Shown: positions 35,376 through 43,658 of the stretch, one piece after another
How the letters are laid out: each line of letters begins with the position of its first letter
Position numbering within the stretch: the stretch's first letter is position 1
Assembly (NCBI GenBank): GCA_019359535.1
Contig: JAHHHE010000018.1
Location: 1 to 43,780 of the forward strand
From: Gloeocapsa sp. UFS-A4-WI-NPMV-4B04
Lineage (GTDB): Bacteria; Cyanobacteriota; Cyanobacteriia; Cyanobacteriales; Chroococcidiopsidaceae
DNA: 43,780 bases
Direction of reading: 5' to 3'
Position numbers and translations under genes: made by a program
Notes under the pieces: generated by a model
The model's database searches: none
Told to the model about the DNA's origin: nothing
What the model saw: only the letters and a program-made list of their open reading frames with translations

Positions 35376-37388
35376 CTAAACTTTTACAGGTACTGGCTTG
35401 TGACCGTTATTAGAAGGCGTTTCTGGCGAAACTAAGACTTCTCGAATCAAACGCGCGATCGCTCGTTGTGCTAAACGGCTAGCAACTTGCTGTCCGATAT
35501 GCTGTACTTCTGGTTTAAACACCAATTGCGAAATCTGAGGAGCAATCCGCGCTGGATCAAAGCCACGAGTTTGTTGCAGGATATTCCAGATCCGTTTAAT
35601 ATTCTCTATAGTTTTTTCTTGCTCTGTTGATGCACCAGGAGTTTCATTAACTGCTAACCCTACACGGTTCCGCAGTGCGTATGTAGCAGTATGTAAGGCA
35701 TTTCGACTTAGAGCATCGACACTCTTAACAATTTCATCGATCAAGTTATTCCGAATCAAAGCACCGCGTTCTGAAGACAGAAACTCTAGTGTTTGATCAA
35801 CTACTTGACTGAGGTCGTAATCCTGACTACTACGGGCATTGCGTAACAAGTTTTCTAGACGATTCCACCGGAAGCTACCATCTTTAAATAACAAATCTTG
35901 TAAAGACTCTCGTAGTTCTGGCGCTGGATCTGTCAACAGACGCTTGGCGACATAAGGATAAGCTGCACTAAGAACTTTGAAGTTGGGATCAATGTGGATC
36001 GCAATTCCCTCTAAAGTAACCAGTGAGCGGATGATTAAGGCGTAGTAAGCAGGAACACGGAAAGGATACTCATACATCAAGGCCGATAGATCATCGGTAA
36101 TGCTCTTAATGTTCAATTCCGAGACGCTAGCTCCCAATGTGTTCTTAAATACACGCCCAAGCGCTGGAATGATCGGTGTTAGGTCTGTATCGGGTGTGAG
36201 AAACTCTAGCTTGATATAGTCACGACCTAAACCATCAAAGTCCTGGTTAACCATGTGGACAATTGCTTCAATTAAGCCATATCGTTGAGCCGGCTTAATT
36301 TCGCTCATCATGCCAAAGTCGAGATATGCCAATTTACCATCTGGGGTGGCTAACAAATTGCCAGGGTGGGGGTCAGCATGAAAAAAGCCGTGTTCCAGCA
36401 GTTGACGTAGAGAACACTGGACACCGACTTCGATGATATAACGCGCATCTACTCCTTGAGCGCTAATTGCTTCTACTTGGGTCAGCTTAGTTCCCGTAAC
36501 CCACTCCATCGTCAAAACACGACGCTGGGTATATTGCCAATAGATTTTTGGCACATAAACATCTTTGAGATGACCGTAGAGTTTGGCAAATCGCTCGGCA
36601 TTTTCTCCCTCATTAATGTAGTCCATCTCTTCAAAGATGCGATCGCCAAATTCATCTAGGATACCTACCAAGTCGCTACGGACTCGTTTAATATTTTTGT
36701 TTGCCCAAGCAGCAAGGCGGCGCAAAATGTATAAGTCTACAGTAATGGAATCGCGTAAGTCGGGACGCTGGACTTTGACGGCTACTGTTTCGCCAGTTTT
36801 TAGTTTTCCTTTATAAACTTGCCCTAAAGAAGCCGCAGCAATTGGCTGGGGTGATAATTCGGCGTAAATTTGATCGGGGCGATCGCCTAATTCTTCTTCA
36901 ATAAACTGATAGGCGATTTCGTTAGGAAAAGGTGGTATTTGGTCTTGTAGCAGCGTTAGTTCTTCCATGTAAAGCGGAGGAACTAAATCCGGTCTTGTGG
37001 ACAGTGCTTGTCCAATTTTGATATAAGCAGGTCCTAGTTGGGTCAACAGTTCTCTTAACTGAATCGCTCGTCGCTGCTGATTTTGAGCAACACGACCTCG
37101 TTGCCGATCCCACCACAAACTAAGACCAAATGTCAATGTTGGCCACAATACTGCTAGGATTCTGCCCAAGACTTGTAGCGGTTTTTGGCTGTATTGCGCC
37201 CTGATCGCTACGGGATCATAGCGCAGTGTCTCTAGTTCTACAATGCTGGGGATAATTGCCGTTTGTTCTGGTCGCTCCGCTACGGTTATATCAATAGAGG
37301 AATGAGTTAAATCTTCTTGAAACTTAGGGGTGATCATCACTGGCTCGGTATCACTTCGGACAGAGGGAGAGGCCATTTTCACATTCAT
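35376..37388 (-). CDS. ABC1/UbiB (AarF) family atypical kinase
   Basis: The 670-residue protein belongs to the ABC1/ADCK/UbiB protein-kinase-like family. Features: the KxGQ motif in AYIKIGQALSTRPDLVPP that occludes the active site, the Ala-rich loop AAASLGQVYKG, the catalytic Lys in TVAVKVQRP, EEMDYINEGENAERF, the HxDxHxGN loop HADPHPGNLLATPDGKL, and the metal-binding YLDFGMM. A C-terminal extension of about 200 residues is typical of thylakoid/plastoglobule members. Relatives support quinone and prenyl-lipid metabolism. Substrate and partner are not defined here. Start may be Met1 or Met5. The gene ends close to repeat copy 4. Confidence 0.9.
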   Translation of the reverse strand: MNVKMASPSVRSDTEPVMITPKFQEDLTHSSIDITVAERPEQTAIIPSIVELETLRYDPVAIRAQYSQKPLQVLGRILAVLWPTLTFGLSLWWDRQRGRVAQNQQRRAIQLRELLTQLGPAYIKIGQALSTRPDLVPPLYMEELTLLQDQIPPFPNEIAYQFIEEELGDRPDQIYAELSPQPIAAASLGQVYKGKLKTGETVAVKVQRPDLRDSITVDLYILRRLAAWANKNIKRVRSDLVGILDEFGDRIFEEMDYINEGENAERFAKLYGHLKDVYVPKIYWQYTQRRVLTMEWVTGTKLTQVEAISAQGVDARYIIEVGVQCSLRQLLEHGFFHADPHPGNLLATPDGKLAYLDFGMMSEIKPAQRYGLIEAIVHMVNQDFDGLGRDYIKLEFLTPDTDLTPIIPALGRVFKNTLGASVSELNIKSITDDLSALMYEYPFRVPAYYALIIRSLVTLEGIAIHIDPNFKVLSAAYPYVAKRLLTDPAPELRESLQDLLFKDGSFRWNRLENLLRNARSSQDYDLSQVVDQTLEFLSSERGALIRNNLIDEIVKSVDALSRNALHTATYALRNRVGLAVNETPGASTEQEKTIENIKRIWNILQQTRGFDPARIAPQISQLVFKPEVQHIGQQVASRLAQRAIARLIREVLVSPETPSNNGHKPVPVKV

Positions 37389-37669
37389 TAATTTGGAACC
37401 GCATCGGAGTGACCATATTAACTATTGTAACAATTAGTTAATCTAAGTTGCTTTTTTAGCTAGCTACCGTAAGAGAGATAAAGCTATATTACTTCTTTAA
37501 CTCAACAAAAAATAAAAGCAACGGGCGCTTGTCTTTGTGCCTCAAAGTCACATTACACTAGGTTTGGTAGACTTGCTCCTTAGCTACGGTCAATCGTAGT
37601 TGATAGTGATGGTTAGTATCTACTCAATTGCCAGCATCCAGCATCTGTCCTCACGGTGAATAGGTCTTC

Positions 37670-39406
37670 ATGTTACTCTCCCTCCAGATTGAAAACTTTG
37701 CCCTGATTGACACCCTGAATTTAGAATTCGGTAGAGGTCTAAATGTATTAACTGGCGAAACAGGTGCAGGAAAATCGATTATTTTGGATGCGATTGATGC
37801 TGCTTTAGGAGGTAAAGTCAGCAGTCGCGTTATTCGCACTGGGACAAAGCGGGCAATGGTGGAAGCAACTTTCAAGCTAGATCAAGTTTTAGCCGCCTGG
37901 TTAGTAGAACAAGAAATTGACTTAATTGATGATTCTTCAGTAGTTTGTAGCCGCGAAATGACGACAAGTGGAGGTAGCCTCCGCAGCCGATCGCGTTTAA
38001 ATGGAGTGCTGGTGAATCGACAGCTAATGGCAGAACTGCGTGATCGCTTGGTTGAAATTACGGCTCAAGGTCAAACAGTTCAGGTAGGACAAGCGGCGCA
38101 AGTACGCGACTGGTTGGATCTTTACGGTGGCTTAAGTCATGTCCAGCAACGGGAAATTGTCGCTACTGCCTTTGCGGATTACCAACAAGCAAAAGCTAGT
38201 TTAGAAAAACGCCGTCAATCGGAGCGCGATCGCTTACAGCAACTCGACTTGTTAACTTATCAAGTTCAGGAACTAAAGGCAGCGAATTTGGGCGCGTCAG
38301 ATGAAGTTGAACAGCTAGAGCAAGAACGCGCCAGGTTGAGTCATGTTGTGGAGTTGCAACAGCTAAGTTACAAAGTCTATCAAGGTCTTTACCAAAACGA
38401 TAGCGATACACCAGCAAGTGCAGATTTACTGGCACAAGCTGAGTCTACTTTAGGTGATATGGTGCAATATGATTCGGGCTTGCAACCGCTTTTAGACTTA
38501 GTAAGTGATGCTTTGGCATCTATTGTCGAAGCAGGACGACGAATTAATATTTATGGGGAAGAATTAGAGGCTGATCCGCAACGGCTTGTGGAAGTGGAAC
38601 ACCGGATTCGGGAACTAAAGCAGATTTGCCGCAAGTATGGACCAACACTATTTGAAGCGATCGCTTATTATGAGCGCATCCAAGCTCAACTAGCAGAACT
38701 CAATGGCGGTGAACAATCTATCGAAGCTTTAGAACAGCAAGAGCAGAAGTATCAACAAAAATTAATTAAAGCTTGCAACTCATTAACTGAGCTACGTCAA
38801 ACAGCTGCTGCTCAACTTGAGGCGCGGCTAGTAGCAGAACTCAAGCCTTTAGCGATGGAGAAGGTACAGTTTGAAGTTGAAATTGCTCCTAGCGTCCCAA
38901 CAGCAGCAGGAGCAGACCGAACTACATTTCTGTTTAGTCCTAATCCTGGTGAACCGTTACAACCTTTGACAGCAATTGCCTCTGGTGGTGAAATGAGCCG
39001 CTTTTTGTTGGCACTCAAAGCTACTTTTTCCCAGTCTGAAGCTGCTGGAACCTTAGTCTTTGATGAAATTGATGTTGGGGTATCGGGAAGAGTAACACAA
39101 GCGATCGCCGAAAAATTGCACCAGCTAAGTCAACGCCACCAAGTTCTGTGCGTTACCCACCAGCCTCTAGTTGCAGCAATGGCAGATCGTCACTTCCGAG
39201 TAGATAAACAAGTAATCGATCAACCGTCACTGTTCACGCCTGACTCTGATGTGCGTACCGTTGTGCGGGTAACAACGCTCGATAATTTCACGACTCGCCG
39301 CGAAGAACTAGCGACTTTGGCTGGTGGACATTCTGCTAGTGATGCGATCGCCTTTGCTGACTCCCTCCTTGCTCAAGCAGAGAACCGCCGTCAAGGTAGG
39401 GGCTAG
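37670..39406 (+). CDS. recN: DNA repair protein RecN
   Basis: An SMC-like ATPase that acts early in double-strand-break repair. Residues 1-36 give the N-terminal half of the ABC head with Walker A GETGAGKS (29-36). A central region of alternating helices forms the coiled coil (DRLQQLDLLTYQVQELKAAN and LEQQEQKYQQKLIKACNSLT). The C-terminal half has the signature ASGGEMSRFLLALK, Walker B GTLVFDEIDVGVSG and the switch His in LCVTHQPLVAAMAD. The length of 578 fits RecN. The upstream region has no obvious regulatory box. It diverges from the UbiB gene. Confidence 0.96.
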   Translation: MLLSLQIENFALIDTLNLEFGRGLNVLTGETGAGKSIILDAIDAALGGKVSSRVIRTGTKRAMVEATFKLDQVLAAWLVEQEIDLIDDSSVVCSREMTTSGGSLRSRSRLNGVLVNRQLMAELRDRLVEITAQGQTVQVGQAAQVRDWLDLYGGLSHVQQREIVATAFADYQQAKASLEKRRQSERDRLQQLDLLTYQVQELKAANLGASDEVEQLEQERARLSHVVELQQLSYKVYQGLYQNDSDTPASADLLAQAESTLGDMVQYDSGLQPLLDLVSDALASIVEAGRRINIYGEELEADPQRLVEVEHRIRELKQICRKYGPTLFEAIAYYERIQAQLAELNGGEQSIEALEQQEQKYQQKLIKACNSLTELRQTAAAQLEARLVAELKPLAMEKVQFEVEIAPSVPTAAGADRTTFLFSPNPGEPLQPLTAIASGGEMSRFLLALKATFSQSEAAGTLVFDEIDVGVSGRVTQAIAEKLHQLSQRHQVLCVTHQPLVAAMADRHFRVDKQVIDQPSLFTPDSDVRTVVRVTTLDNFTTRREELATLAGGHSASDAIAFADSLLAQAENRRQGRG

Positions 39407-39488
39407 AACAGGACAAGGGGACAAGGGGAATCTGCTTCAATCCTCCCTGTTCTCCCGCCTCTGCTCCTCTGCTCCCCTACTAAGAGCG

Positions 39489-40046
39489 CTAATTCCTACT
39501 GTCGTAGAAGTGAAGCCGCCCAAAACCGAGAAACTGACCGTGTGATTTATCGCCTTGTGGAAACGCCGTTACGCCAAATAAGTAGATACCGGAAAACATC
39601 GGATTTTTGACCGGACGCAGACCAATTGTAATCGTTTTCCCTGGCGGTATAGGCGGCTCAAACGTTACAGAAACTGTATTTTTATTTTTTTCCTTTGTCA
39701 CTTCGCCTAGTTTTAGTTTTGTTCCTTTGCGATCGCGTGTTCCCACAAAAGCGCGGCTATCCTTAAGGTCGAAACGAATGTCAGACGTTCCCTCATGCTG
39801 GTTAATAGTTACCCTTTGCAGAGGTTCTCCGGCATTCTGCGGTAGGTTAAGGGTGAAATAGTATGTCGCACCCCACACATTAACGTCTTTAAATGTAGTT
39901 GTCGCTTCAACAAGTTCTGGAGGTTGCACAAAGTAGACTGTGCCATCTCGTAGCTGAACCGCTTGAGTTACCTCAGCAACTCCCCCTATAGCTGTTGTAG
40001 CGAGTGCTATTCCCAACCAAGTTACAACGCGCATTGCCAAATCCAA
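39489..40046 (-). CDS. DUF2808 family exported protein
   Basis: A 185-residue protein of the cyanobacterial DUF2808 family, with unknown function. An N-terminal signal peptide is visible (VVTWLGIALATTAIGGVAEV, cleavage after about residue 29). The mature part begins VQLRDGTVYFVQPPELVEAT and contains the family stretch VNVWGATYYFTLNLPQNAGE, then PPIPPGKTITIGLRPVKNP and GIYLFGVTAFPQGD. The Met at residue 5 is an equally good start. It is monocistronic and convergent with recN, whose spacer is rich in CTCCCCT-type repeat sequence. Confidence 0.85.
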   Translation of the reverse strand: MDLAMRVVTWLGIALATTAIGGVAEVTQAVQLRDGTVYFVQPPELVEATTTFKDVNVWGATYYFTLNLPQNAGEPLQRVTINQHEGTSDIRFDLKDSRAFVGTRDRKGTKLKLGEVTKEKNKNTVSVTFEPPIPPGKTITIGLRPVKNPMFSGIYLFGVTAFPQGDKSHGQFLGFGRLHFYDSRN

Positions 40047-40713
40047 ATTATCAGAATTAATTAAATTTTAAACTTTATTACCTAATACTATTCTATTTAC
40101 TTCTATCTCTTAAATAAATTCATTTTTAGTAGTAGTTGTTTTATGCAGCTTAATTGCTTTTTAAATGAAATTACAGGAATTTTTTCTCTGTTTAATCTAA
40201 TTAATTAGATATTACTAAGGCTTACTTATCAAACTACCAAACTACAGTTTAACAAGTAGTGATAATGTCTACTTGATTGGGTTGTGCGTCAAACAAGTGT
40301 GGATTTGCTCAACCAGTAAGGGTTAAACATCCTCAAGTCAGCCTCGAACAGGTAGATACCATTCTGCAATCCCACGCTCAAGGTAGCAAACAGTGACAAC
40401 CCAACTGGTGATCAGCTACTTCAACTGGATTTGGGAATACAGTCGTTTTGGCACAACAGCAGCGCAGCAACTAGATGTAGCTTCACCCTAGACTTAGGAG
40501 AATTTTGCTACCTATCCCGCTTGATAAACCACCTGTTTTTAACAATTTTTAATAAAACTTATAATAACTAGTGAAAAGCTTTTTTTCGACTCACTCTTCA
40601 CTTTTCCCTACTCATTCCATTGTTTAATTATGAGTATCTTTAAAAAATATTTCATAGTTGTTGCTAAATAAACTGATTAAGCTAAAAATTAGAAATAAAT
40701 TAGAGGAAATTTT
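40047..40713. other. Long intergenic region with decayed coding sequence
   Basis: 667 bases between the DUF2808 gene and the 4-TM protein gene. The middle holds two overlapping frames that look like one frameshifted gene (40277-40491, listed separately). The rest is A+T-rich and shows nothing I can name. Confidence 0.5.
40277..40491 (+). pseudogene. Frameshifted coding remnant, possibly transposase-derived
   Basis: One frame (40277-40396) reads KCGFAQPVRVKHPQVSLEQV then DTILQSHAQGSKQ and stops. The frame one base back continues from 40393 as TTQLVISYFNWIWEYSRFGT then TAAQQLDVASP and stops. Joined, they give a plausible protein segment, suggesting a gene broken by a small indel. The YFNWIWEYSR…TTAAQ pattern is reminiscent of C-terminal ends of some transposases. 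Identity is not secure. Confidence 0.3.
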
Positions 40714-41211
40714 ATGACTGCTGCTTCTAATCTGCAATTAAAGCGATCGCCTTGGCTAACAACTGTAATGTTGACTTTGGGCTTCTGGTTCAGCAGTAGT
40801 CTAATTTTAGATTGGGTAATTATACCTAGCTTATATGTTTCTGGAATGATGACTCAATCTGGCTTTGCATCAGCTGGATATCTGATTTTCTGGAACTTTA
40901 ATCGCATTGAATTAGTATGTGCTGCTTTAATTCTCACAGGTGTATTGGCTCTAAAAAACACACAATTCGCTGCAAATAATTGGACTCGTGGTGCTATTAC
41001 TTTATCCGTACTGCTGCTAGCTGTATCTTTAGTTGACACTTATTTCTTAACGCCGCAAATGAGCGCTGCGGGACTGCAACTAAATTTATTTGAGTCAGCT
41101 ACTGAAATGCCTGCAATCATGAGCCAATTACACGCTGGTTACTGGATAATGGAAGCTACAAAGCTGATTGCTGGCGGGACACTTCTAGGCTGGTACTTCA
41201 ATCAAGATTAG
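40714..41211 (+). CDS. Four-helix membrane protein of unknown function
   Basis: The 165-residue protein has about four membrane segments: TVMLTLGFWFSSSLILDWVI, IFWNFNRIELVCAALILTGV, AITLSVLLLAVSLVDTYFLT, and the last around MEATKLIAGGTLLGWYF. The loops are short and few charged residues are present. A His in MSQLHAGYWIMEATK lies just before the last helix, a layout seen in DUF4149-like membrane proteins, but I would not assign the family firmly. A good AGAGGA ribosome-binding site sits 11 bases before the ATG. A terminator follows. Confidence 0.75.
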   Translation: MTAASNLQLKRSPWLTTVMLTLGFWFSSSLILDWVIIPSLYVSGMMTQSGFASAGYLIFWNFNRIELVCAALILTGVLALKNTQFAANNWTRGAITLSVLLLAVSLVDTYFLTPQMSAAGLQLNLFESATEMPAIMSQLHAGYWIMEATKLIAGGTLLGWYFNQD

Positions 41212-41237
41212 CTTAATATTTCAAATCAATAAATAAG

Positions 41238-41263
41238 CCCCTCGAAAATTTTGAGGGGTTTTT
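41238..41263. terminator. Bidirectional terminator between convergent genes
   Basis: CCCCTC (41238-41243) pairs with GAGGGG (41253-41258), extended by an AAAA/TTTT inner stem, then TTTTT. It lies between the 4-TM gene and the convergent exchanger gene. An A run on the left side allows use in both directions. Confidence 0.8.
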
Positions 41264-41269
41264 GATTTA

Positions 41270-41578
41270 TCAAAGTATTTCTTTAGGATTTTGAGGTAAA
41301 TCGGCATTCGGCCACAGTAGGCGTACAGCCAGAATAGCAAATCCCACAGCAGCGATCGCCTTAACTAAACGCACTGGCAATAACTGTGGCGCAACTGCTC
41401 CCGCAACCACTCCTAGTAAGCTTGTTAATAACAGCGCTGCGGCTGATCCTAAGAAGACAGCGCGTGGGGAATTAGAACTACTCAATGCGATCGCTGCTAA
41501 TTGACTTTTGTCTCCTAATTCCGCCAAAAACACGGTAATAAAGGTTATTCCTAGCAAATTCCAGTCCATATCCAGCAC
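41270..41578 (-). CDS. Half-size GDT1/TMEM165-type cation exchanger, second gene
   Basis: A 102-residue protein with three predicted membrane segments and the family motif E-x-G-D-K-S in FLAELGDKSQLAAIALSSSN. Full-length UPF0016/GDT1/TMEM165 proteins carry two such motifs in one chain and export Mn2+ or Ca2+ against H+. Here one motif per gene implies that two small subunits combine. It starts 6 bases after the preceding gene of the same family (41585-41992) and should be co-translated. By comparison with the cyanobacterial hemi-manganese exchangers (Hmx), Mn2+ export from the cytoplasm is the likely role. Confidence 0.88.
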   Translation of the reverse strand: MLDMDWNLLGITFITVFLAELGDKSQLAAIALSSSNSPRAVFLGSAAALLLTSLLGVVAGAVAPQLLPVRLVKAIAAVGFAILAVRLLWPNADLPQNPKEIL

Positions 41579-41584
41579 TCCACC

Positions 41585-41992
41585 TTAAAACTGCGCTACG
41601 TCCCAAAACAAAGTAATTGAAATCAGTAGTAAAGTCACGCCTGCTAACGTTTTTATCGTTTTCGGAGCAACTCGGTTTGCTAACCATTGTCCTAAAAGAA
41701 CGCCTAACAAGCTAGTTGTGATCAGTGCAGCAGCAGAGCCTAAAAACACGCTCCAAGGTGACTGTGACTTTGCACTCATCAAAAGAGTTGATAATTGAGT
41801 TTTATCGCCAAATTCTGCTAGAAAAATGGTGAAAAAAGTAGAGCCAAAAACTGCCCCAAATGATTTTTTCTTGGTAGAAAGCTGCTGCGTATTGGAACTA
41901 TCACCAACAACTATAAAACTGTCTGTCTGAGCTTCCACAAGCGGCGGCGTTGTTGACTCGCCAGACAACGTAGGTAAAATATCAAGGTTCAC
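41585..41992 (-). CDS. Half-size GDT1/TMEM165-type cation exchanger, first gene
   Basis: A 135-residue partner of the next gene. A hydrophilic N-terminus of about 45 residues is followed by three membrane segments and the motif E-x-G-D-K-T in FLAEFGDKTQLSTLLMSAKS, then WSVFLGSAAALITTSLLGVL. The two half-exchangers share SxWxVFLGSAAAL-like sequence, so they came from one ancestral half by duplication. Each supplies one of the two acidic motifs that form the cation site in fused family members. An alternative start inside the hydrophilic N-terminus cannot be excluded. Confidence 0.88.
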   Translation of the reverse strand: MNLDILPTLSGESTTPPLVEAQTDSFIVVGDSSNTQQLSTKKKSFGAVFGSTFFTIFLAEFGDKTQLSTLLMSAKSQSPWSVFLGSAAALITTSLLGVLLGQWLANRVAPKTIKTLAGVTLLLISITLFWDVAQF

Positions 41993-42090
41993 GGGCAGTT
42001 GAGCTAAATTATTTTCATATTGCTTTCATTTTCTTTCACCTTTGTTACAAAAATCAACCCTGGATCATAAAACGTAAGAATTAGCTTAAA

Positions 42091-42231
42091 CAATTGACAG
42101 TTGACAGTTGACATTTATTCGTGAGGTTTGAGGATGGGGATTTTTATTCCCCACCCTCAAACAATCCACCAAAAATGGTGGGGGAATTAAACCCAAGCTC
42201 GGGACAATTGTCAATTGTCAATTGTCAATTG
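42091..42231. repeat. Foldback element with 23-bp terminal inverted repeats
   Basis: The left end (42091-42113, TTGACAG units) and right end (42209-42231, AATTGTC units; the array of four exact CAATTGT copies spans 42205-42232) are inverted repeats over 23 bases, with two G-T pairs. Inside is a 15-bp stem with one mismatch (42126-42140 with 42148-42162), then CCACCA-AAAA-TGGTGG at 42166-42181. The element has no coding capacity. It sits between the exchanger pair and the YkgJ-type gene and looks like a MITE-like or repeat-derived foldback. Confidence 0.7.
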
Positions 42232-42238
42232 TCCACTG

Positions 42239-42586
42239 TTAAAAACCGATCGCTTGCGTAAAGCGCAGTATTTCTAAACTGCGATCGCCGTAGACTCCCA
42301 AAATCTGCTGCTGACAACAGTCAATTGCAAAGTCATTCAATTCTTCAGGCTCAATCCCGTACAAATCCTGAAATACCTCTGACTCTACCCGACAAAAACG
42401 AGGGCGATCCGCATAAATCCGGCATTCTCGCGTATTGTGGTCATAATTCACACACCAGCCACCTTCACCTACCATGCTGAGATATAACTCTAGTTCGTCT
42501 GGGGATAAATACTCGTGCAAATCTGGACGATCAGCAGGGTTAAGATGACAGCAGGCTCCACATTGGATACATTGCCAGGTAGCCAT
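42239..42586 (-). CDS. YkgJ-family cysteine-cluster protein
   Basis: A 115-residue protein with the CxxCxxCC cluster near the start (WQCIQCGACCHLNP) and further Cys at NTRECRIYADRPRFCRVE and FAIDCCQQ, the pattern of the YkgJ/UPF0153 family, which probably binds a zinc or iron-sulfur centre. Function is unknown in general. I use the ATG at 42586, since the frame upstream to 42652 is not family-like. It is a single gene, with the foldback element immediately after its stop codon. Confidence 0.82.
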   Translation of the reverse strand: MATWQCIQCGACCHLNPADRPDLHEYLSPDELELYLSMVGEGGWCVNYDHNTRECRIYADRPRFCRVESEVFQDLYGIEPEELNDFAIDCCQQQILGVYGDRSLEILRFTQAIGF

Positions 42587-42791
42587 AATTTCAAAGTAGG
42601 CTATGATTTTCTTGCCTCTTGAGCTTAACGGTTTTACCCGCCGATCAGCCAAAATGAGAGCAGCGAGGGATTCTTTATTGTTTTTTATAGATTTATTAAG
42701 TTAATTAAATTAGCCCAGCGTCATGACGGTAAGATCAGATTCGGGATTTTAGTTAAATTATTCTATTGGTTGGGTCAATTTCGGAGGAAAA

Positions 42792-42932
42792 ATGGACTTT
42801 TTATCTGGTTTTTTCGATGCAGCAAGCACTTTTCAGTGGGAAACTCTTTTCCAGTTAGTATCAGTCGCGCTAATCATGCTTGCTGGCCCAGCAGTTATTA
42901 TTGTGCTTGCTTTTCGCGGTGGCAATTTGTAA
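42792..42932 (+). CDS. psb30: Photosystem II protein Psb30 (Ycf12)
   Basis: A 46-residue single-pass membrane protein. The end FQLVSVALIMLAGPAVIIVL followed by AFRGGNL matches the conserved Psb30 sequence (LAGPAVIxxLAxRGGxL). Psb30 is a peripheral subunit of photosystem II near cytochrome b559 and aids stability in strong light. A GGAGG ribosome-binding site at 42783-42787 precedes the ATG by 4 bases. It is monocistronic, with a terminator 30 bases after the stop. The family member is usually 33-46 residues, so the N-terminal 12 residues are a normal variable extension. Confidence 0.93.
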   Translation: MDFLSGFFDAASTFQWETLFQLVSVALIMLAGPAVIIVLAFRGGNL

Positions 42933-42934
42933 AA

Positions 42935-43658
42935 CTAATAGCGATTACCAACGCTTAAGCATAAAGGGGGAGTAATAGTTACTATCCCCCTTTTTAAGTC
43001 AGTACAGTTATTTTGAATAGTATTTGAACTACCGTAAATTTCTTGTAATACACCTTTTTGGTTCTTACTACCAACAAGAAGCGATCGCAATACCTTGAAC
43101 TGCCACATATACAAAGTAGTTTGAACTTGAATGGTTTTGTAAATATCTTCAGCGTGAGACGCGCGATTGCGAAGCTGTCTGATTTGGTCAATCATAGAAG
43201 CAGCCACTTTTCCTTGACTTAGCCAGCGCGATAGGGGGTGTCCCCACTGTTGTAAGAATTGTTTAATCAGTTGTCGGTCAGCTTGACTTACCTTGTCACA
43301 AAAAACTCTACGATATAACCTAGTTGTTGAAATAATTTCTTCCTGTTCCAAAACATTATCTGTAAAAATATCCCACTGATTTGATATTAATACTGGTAAA
43401 TTTCCCCAAGTATATCTGCTATTTGAGCTTAAATTAATTCTTCCACGTTCAAAAGTAAAACCTGATGAGAAATTAACTTGGTTATTACTTGTAAATAAAA
43501 ACTCATATAATTTTCTGAAGAAAGGAGCAACAATTTCTCTTTCAGCTACAAGACCTAGTAAATGTCCAGCATCAGAATAGTCGGCAATATGATCTGTAAA
43601 CTTTTCTGCCTTATTTAGTTTATAATTTCTATAAGCTTTACATAAATCATTGTGACTA
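42935..43658 (-). pseudogene. 5'-truncated gene with a HEPN-like RNxxxH motif
   Basis: An open minus-strand frame runs from the transposon junction at about 43658 to a stop at 42935, with no ATG or GTG start in its first 100 codons; only a TTG at 43351 would give a start, and the coding character is equally good upstream of it. The predicted chain includes CKAYRNYKLNKAEKFTDHIA, LLGLVAEREIVAPFFRKLYE, and the helical segment IDQIRQLRNRASHAEDIYKT. RNRASH (43154-43171) is the R-N-x3-H motif of HEPN ribonuclease domains. The gene thus appears to be the 3' part of a longer gene cut by an IS. Its last codons read through the psb30 terminator, so the 3' end is also eroded. Family not identified. Confidence 0.55.
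42963..42995 (+). terminator. Terminator of psb30
   Basis: AAAGGGGGA (42963-42971) pairs with TCCCCCTTT (42985-42993) and is followed by T's; GTAA and TTAC extend the inner stem. It lies 30 bases after the psb30 stop. Confidence 0.85.
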
